Shown here: piece after piece, positions 13,722 to 15,994 of the stretch
How the letters are laid out: each line of letters begins with the position of its first letter
How positions within the stretch are numbered: the stretch's first letter is position 1
DNA from: Methanoregulaceae archaeon
GTDB lineage: Archaea; Halobacteriota; Methanomicrobia; Methanomicrobiales; Methanospirillaceae
Length of the DNA stretch: 15,994 bases
Direction: 5' to 3'
Assembly (NCBI GenBank): GCA_028679405.1
Contig: JAJRBP010000168.1
Coordinates: forward strand, 1-15,994
Notes under the pieces: model-generated
Databases searched by the model: none
Seen by the model: the letters and a program-made list of their open reading frames with translations, nothing else
What the model was told of the DNA's origin: nothing
Program-made: the position numbers and the translations under genes

Positions 13722-14597
13722 TCATCCGGCCTTTTGCAGCCAGATACTTCCACCAGGGTCTTTCAGGCAGAGGGGCATTTTTTCAGCGATGACTTCGCGG
13801 TAAAAATGTTCGAGATAGGTGGTAAAGAACGCGATACTGAACTTGTCGTTATATTCAAGAAATGCTCGCAGTATGTAGTTTTCATTCCAGGAGCGGCCTT
13901 CGCGTAACCACCTGCCCGGGTATTCGAACGGGTAGCTGACATCATGGAAATGGACAAGTACCCCATCGGACAGTTCAGGGAGGATATCGAAAAGAATCCT
14001 GTTCACATCGCTGCCGGCTTTCGCCACGTGGGTCGAGTCGATGAAGAGGATATCGTTCTTCCGGAGCGAGGAGAAGAGATCGATTCCGATATCCTGGAGT
14101 TTGGTCTCATAGAGGGTAATTTTATCCAGATCTCCACGTTGGAAAAGCGATTGGAGTCTTTTCGGGTATGGTTCGATGCAGGAGATCTGGATCGAATCTC
14201 CGAAAAAGATCTCATTCACGTCCATCATTGCCGCAGTCGAAAACCCGGACCCCACCTCGATGATCCGGCCGGGACGTTTTGCCCGAATCAGGCCATAGAG
14301 GAATATCGCATCGGCATACGAGTAATAGGGATTTGCCAGGAAGTACCTCTTCCCATTCGTCTTCTTTTCAGGAAAGGGCATCTCTTTGTAGAATTCAGAT
14401 ATCCTGTTCAGCAGCTCGAGCTGCGCATTGAGGTTGATCTCAATCCCTTTCAGTTGCTTCGGCCACGGCTGTGCCGCCATCTGTTCGGTGCGATCGATAT
14501 CCTCCAGTGACGGAATGGGGGAATAGAAATGTCCCGGCGGATAGTGTAGTATCTGGACAAACTGTGAAATACCGGGGATACGTGCAAATCCTTTCAT
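13722..14597 (-). CDS. Class I SAM-dependent methyltransferase (Methyltransf_24-like)
   Basis: A 291-residue soluble protein. The SAM-binding core starts at RIIEVGSGFSTAAMMD (111-126; motif I with Glu114 and GxGxST), followed by the acidic residue after strand 2 in SCIEPYPKRL (Glu142). Then come DILFIDSTHVAKAGSDVNRI (Asp187, His190) and GVLVHFHDVSYPFEYP (His218-Asp219). This arrangement is typical of the Methyltransf_24/CmcI-like group. Members methylate sugars, antibiotics or other small molecules and some act in surface polysaccharide loci; the substrate here is not deducible. The N-terminal 90 residues (ILHYPPGHFYSPIPSLEDID; YFLANPYYSYADA) are family-like and probably shape the acceptor site. 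Its GC content looks lower than that of the neighbouring genes. The small zinc-ribbon gene lies 67 bases upstream and could share its transcript. Confidence 0.85.
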   Translation of the reverse strand: MKGFARIPGISQFVQILHYPPGHFYSPIPSLEDIDRTEQMAAQPWPKQLKGIEINLNAQLELLNRISEFYKEMPFPEKKTNGKRYFLANPYYSYADAIFLYGLIRAKRPGRIIEVGSGFSTAAMMDVNEIFFGDSIQISCIEPYPKRLQSLFQRGDLDKITLYETKLQDIGIDLFSSLRKNDILFIDSTHVAKAGSDVNRILFDILPELSDGVLVHFHDVSYPFEYPGRWLREGRSWNENYILRAFLEYNDKFSIAFFTTYLEHFYREVIAEKMPLCLKDPGGSIWLQKAG

Positions 14598-14664
14598 GTT
14601 CGCTCATCCGGAAATACCGATCTTCAACATGCAACTTTCAGTACGGTGTTGCCTTACCCCTCGA

Positions 14665-14931
14665 TCATGTGGTCCGCGGCGCATCAGGCCGGCTCGCGGC
14701 AAGCGACCTTCCGGTTCCCATGTCGGGCCAGCTGAACGGTTTGAGTGCACCCTGTACCTCGGGGTGACGGTGCCTGCAGGCAGGGCAGACATATCCGCGG
14801 ACGGTAAACCCGCCCGGGATCTTCTTTCCAAGCATATCCTTATGTGAGAGCGTCTGCCCACAGGAACTGCAGAGCCAGCCCCCGTCCTCGAATGCCCTGT
14901 TCCAGGGATCATAGATAGGTCGGTTCGACAT
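14665..14931 (-). CDS. Small Cys4 zinc-ribbon protein (88 aa)
   Basis: From ATG 14931 the protein has 88 residues with two CxxC knuckles: WLCSSCGQTL (Cys21, Cys24) and GYVCPACRHRHPE (Cys49, Cys52). That spacing is compatible with one zinc site. The N-terminus (MSNRPIYDPWNRAFEDGG) is acidic/aromatic and the C-terminus is basic and probably disordered. A longer frame starts at ATG 14982, but a TATA-like element lies inside that extension, so the shorter start is chosen. No family is recognised. Such stand-alone ribbons often act in nucleic-acid binding or protein contacts. The methyltransferase follows on the same strand. Confidence 0.6.
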   Translation of the reverse strand: MSNRPIYDPWNRAFEDGGWLCSSCGQTLSHKDMLGKKIPGGFTVRGYVCPACRHRHPEVQGALKPFSWPDMGTGRSLAASRPDAPRTT

Positions 14932-14958
14932 ACTACCGGTGGCTGCCGCTTCGGTCCT

Positions 14959-14970
14959 CATAAGTATTTC
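14959..14970 (-). promoter_or_regulatory. TATA-like element for the Cys4 protein gene
   Basis: The minus strand reads GAAATACTTATG at 14970-14959, about 33 bases (centre to ATG) before ATG 14931. The transcript would start only a few bases ahead of the ATG. No ribosome site is visible, which fits a nearly leaderless mRNA and supports the shorter start. Confidence 0.45.
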
Positions 14971-15013
14971 GGACCAGGCCATTGCGGACCCGATCGCGGC
15001 CCCGGGATTTTTG

Positions 15014-15049
15014 CCTGGGAAAGGACGTGGATAAAAGTCTTTTCCCGGG
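15014..15049 (+). repeat. 13-bp hairpin in the spacer between fdhB and the Cys4 gene
   Basis: Bases 15014-15026 and 15037-15049 pair along 13 positions, two of them G-U when read as plus-strand RNA, around a 10-base loop (GTGGATAAAA). The same positions give A-C mismatches on the minus strand, so the structure favours a plus-strand transcript. No gene is seen on that strand. The rest of the 286-base spacer (14932-15217) holds promoter-like and terminator-like sequence only. Confidence 0.35.
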
Positions 15050-15134
15050 ATTCCACCAGTATCCGCGGGTAGATGCCTGGGGGGTTCCAGTTTTATGCGG
15101 GATGGCCGCTCGATGAAAGAACCTCTGATCTGAA

Positions 15135-15147
15135 GAAAAGTATATAC
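15135..15147 (+). promoter_or_regulatory. Isolated TATA-like element upstream of the fdhB 3' end
   Basis: GAAAAG followed by TATATAC (15135-15147) looks like a BRE-TATA pair in the plus direction, pointing toward the fdhB 3' end as an antisense start near 15168-15172. The core GTATATAC (15140-15147) is a perfect palindrome, so a minus-strand transcript toward the Cys4 gene is also possible. Confidence 0.3.
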
Positions 15148-15181
15148 GTAAGGGCGGTAAAGATACCCGTTTTCTTTCAGG

Positions 15182-15216
15182 TCCGGAAAATATCCGGAAA
15201 ATATCCGGAAAAAAAA
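15182..15216 (-). terminator. Tandem 11-bp T-tract array after fdhB
   Basis: Three copies of the 11-bp unit TCCGGAAAATA (15182-15192, 15193-15203, 15204-15214; the last ends in A's) lie directly beyond the fdhB TAA (15218-15220). On the transcribed minus strand this gives three successive T tracts of 4 to 8 bases, separated by CCGGA and spaced about one helical turn. Consecutive T tracts are efficient archaeal terminators, fitting a highly expressed fdh operon. Confidence 0.65.
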
Positions 15217-15217
15217 G

Positions 15218-15994
15218 TTACTTGAAGATATTCATGTAGATCATGTCGCTGCCCGTTGCCGCGAGACGCTCCCTCTCTGTCTTCTCGTCTGCGATGCCGA
15301 GGACAGGGAGGTTCATGTTGATGCCCGGGGTGTGGCCGAACATCTTCTCGAGCTCCACCTGCTGCGCATGCATGTGGAGGGAGTTGGGGATCTCCATCGG
15401 GCAGAGTTCCTGGCACTGGCCGCAGTTCACGCACGAGTCTGAAATATGTGCGTAGCGGATCAGGTGGAACATGAAGTTGGGGGGCACCTGTCCGGGCGGC
15501 ACGAGATACGCCTTCTTTGTGCTGCACTCGACGCAGTAACAGATCGGGCATGCCTCGATACAGGAATAACAGCGGATGCACCTCGACGTGTCCTTCACGA
15601 TCTTGGTGAGGCGCTCCCTGCCGGTCCCGAGTGCGGTGAAGTCCTTTGCCCGCCACTTGTCGCCGAGCTTGAGCATCGCGCCCTCGACCTTGGCGCGGAT
15701 CTCGACACCCTTCGGGTTCGCCGCCTCGGTCTGGATCATGCCGTCTTTCATCGCCTGCGTGAGGAGGTTTGCACCCTTCTCGCTGCAGACCTCGACAAAG
15801 GTTGCCTTCCCGGCCTTGTCGCCGATGACTCCCCAGTTCCCGCACGCGAGGTCGGCCTGCCTCGGCACCTTCAGCTTGCACCTGCGGCAGTTCGGCCTCC
15901 GGCCGTACCCGGCCTCCTCGAGCTCGTCCATGGAGATGCCCTTGTGGCCTCCCTCGTACTCGATGATGAACTGGCCCTTGTCGATCTCTTCCTT
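15218..15994 (-). CDS. fdhB: F420-dependent formate dehydrogenase, beta subunit (C-terminal 258 residues)
   Basis: The frame runs off the right edge, so the N-terminus is missing; the ATG at 15931 is internal. FdhB carries FAD and iron-sulfur clusters and passes electrons from formate (FdhA) to coenzyme F420, or through a heterodisulfide reductase complex, in methanogenesis from formate. Visible family marks in order: FIIEYEGGHKGISMDELEE, RRPNCRRCKLKVPRQADLAC, CGNWGVIG, TFVEVCSEKGA, then two ferredoxin-like clusters, SRCIRCYSCIEACPICYCVE with a further Cys just after, and SCVNCGQCQELCP. The related FrhB and Fpo/Fqo-type F420 subunits share parts of this, but the long C-terminal extension with both CxxCxxC clusters fits FdhB. 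Codon use is strongly biased to GC-ending codons (CTC, GAG, AAG), consistent with high expression. Its mRNA is followed by a T-tract array. Confidence 0.93.
   Translation of the reverse strand, partial: KEEIDKGQFIIEYEGGHKGISMDELEEAGYGRRPNCRRCKLKVPRQADLACGNWGVIGDKAGKATFVEVCSEKGANLLTQAMKDGMIQTEAANPKGVEIRAKVEGAMLKLGDKWRAKDFTALGTGRERLTKIVKDTSRCIRCYSCIEACPICYCVECSTKKAYLVPPGQVPPNFMFHLIRYAHISDSCVNCGQCQELCPMEIPNSLHMHAQQVELEKMFGHTPGINMNLPVLGIADEKTERERLAATGSDMIYMNIFK

Noticed and set aside
14915..14935. GGTTCGA sequence resembling a tRNA T-loop
   Set aside because: No acceptor, anticodon or D-arm pairing is found around it, and it lies inside the Cys4 coding start.
14932..14982. Longer start of the Cys4 zinc-ribbon gene at ATG 14982
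   Set aside because: The extension covers the TATA-like sequence and adds 17 residues without family character; the shorter ATG fits promoter spacing.
15177..15881. Minus-strand frame of 234 codons overlapping fdhB
   Set aside because: It is a shifted frame of fdhB, rich in Arg/Gly/Pro, while the fdhB frame contains the full set of cysteine clusters.

Overview
The window looks like chromosomal DNA of a formate-using methanogenic archaeon, most likely of the order Methanomicrobiales. The signs are an F420-dependent formate dehydrogenase beta subunit at the right edge, methanogen-style PAS/receiver/histidine-kinase proteins, archaeal TATA promoters, GGTG/GGGTGA-type ribosome binding sites and short Cys4 zinc-ribbon proteins. 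No IS elements, CRISPR, tRNA or rRNA genes were recognised. Species is inferred only from protein style.

Layout. (1) 1-366: the 3' end of thiD (thiamine pyrimidine kinase). (2) 382-3435 (+): a sensory block. The first protein has a receiver-like domain and a histidine-kinase-like body, both lacking the residues needed for phosphotransfer. It is followed by a receiver-PAS-PAS protein that ends in a diadenylate cyclase (DAC) domain and should make c-di-AMP, then by a 55-residue zinc-ribbon protein with its own TATA box. (3) 3785-5322 (-): a translationally coupled pair, an RLAN-type N-terminal domain protein and a RimK-like ATP-grasp ligase, the two halves of what is a single protein in many bacteria. 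Its putative leader is long. (4) 5816-6847 (+): an exported, membrane-anchored protein. (5) 6937-12950: a polyphosphate island: SixA-like phosphohistidine phosphatase, polyphosphate kinase Ppk1, a CHAD protein fused to a degenerate metallophosphoesterase-like domain, and convergently the Ppx/GppA exopolyphosphatase with an HD-type C-terminal region. (6) 13128-13520 (+): a thioredoxin-fold protein divergent from ppx. (7) 13722-14931 (-): a SAM-dependent methyltransferase and a small zinc-ribbon protein. (8) 15218-15994 (-): the C-terminal part of FdhB, followed by a tandem T-tract array that looks like an archaeal terminator.

The most interesting elements are two. One is the DAC protein, whose receiver has Tyr at the phosphoacceptor position and an in-frame 9-residue duplication, placed beside an apparent pseudokinase. 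This suggests a c-di-AMP sensor that works without phosphotransfer. The other is the CHAD/pseudo-phosphoesterase fusion overlapping ppk1, a candidate polyphosphate-binding scaffold or regulator. Both blocks concern phosphate- or nucleotide-based signalling, but nothing in the sequence directly links them.
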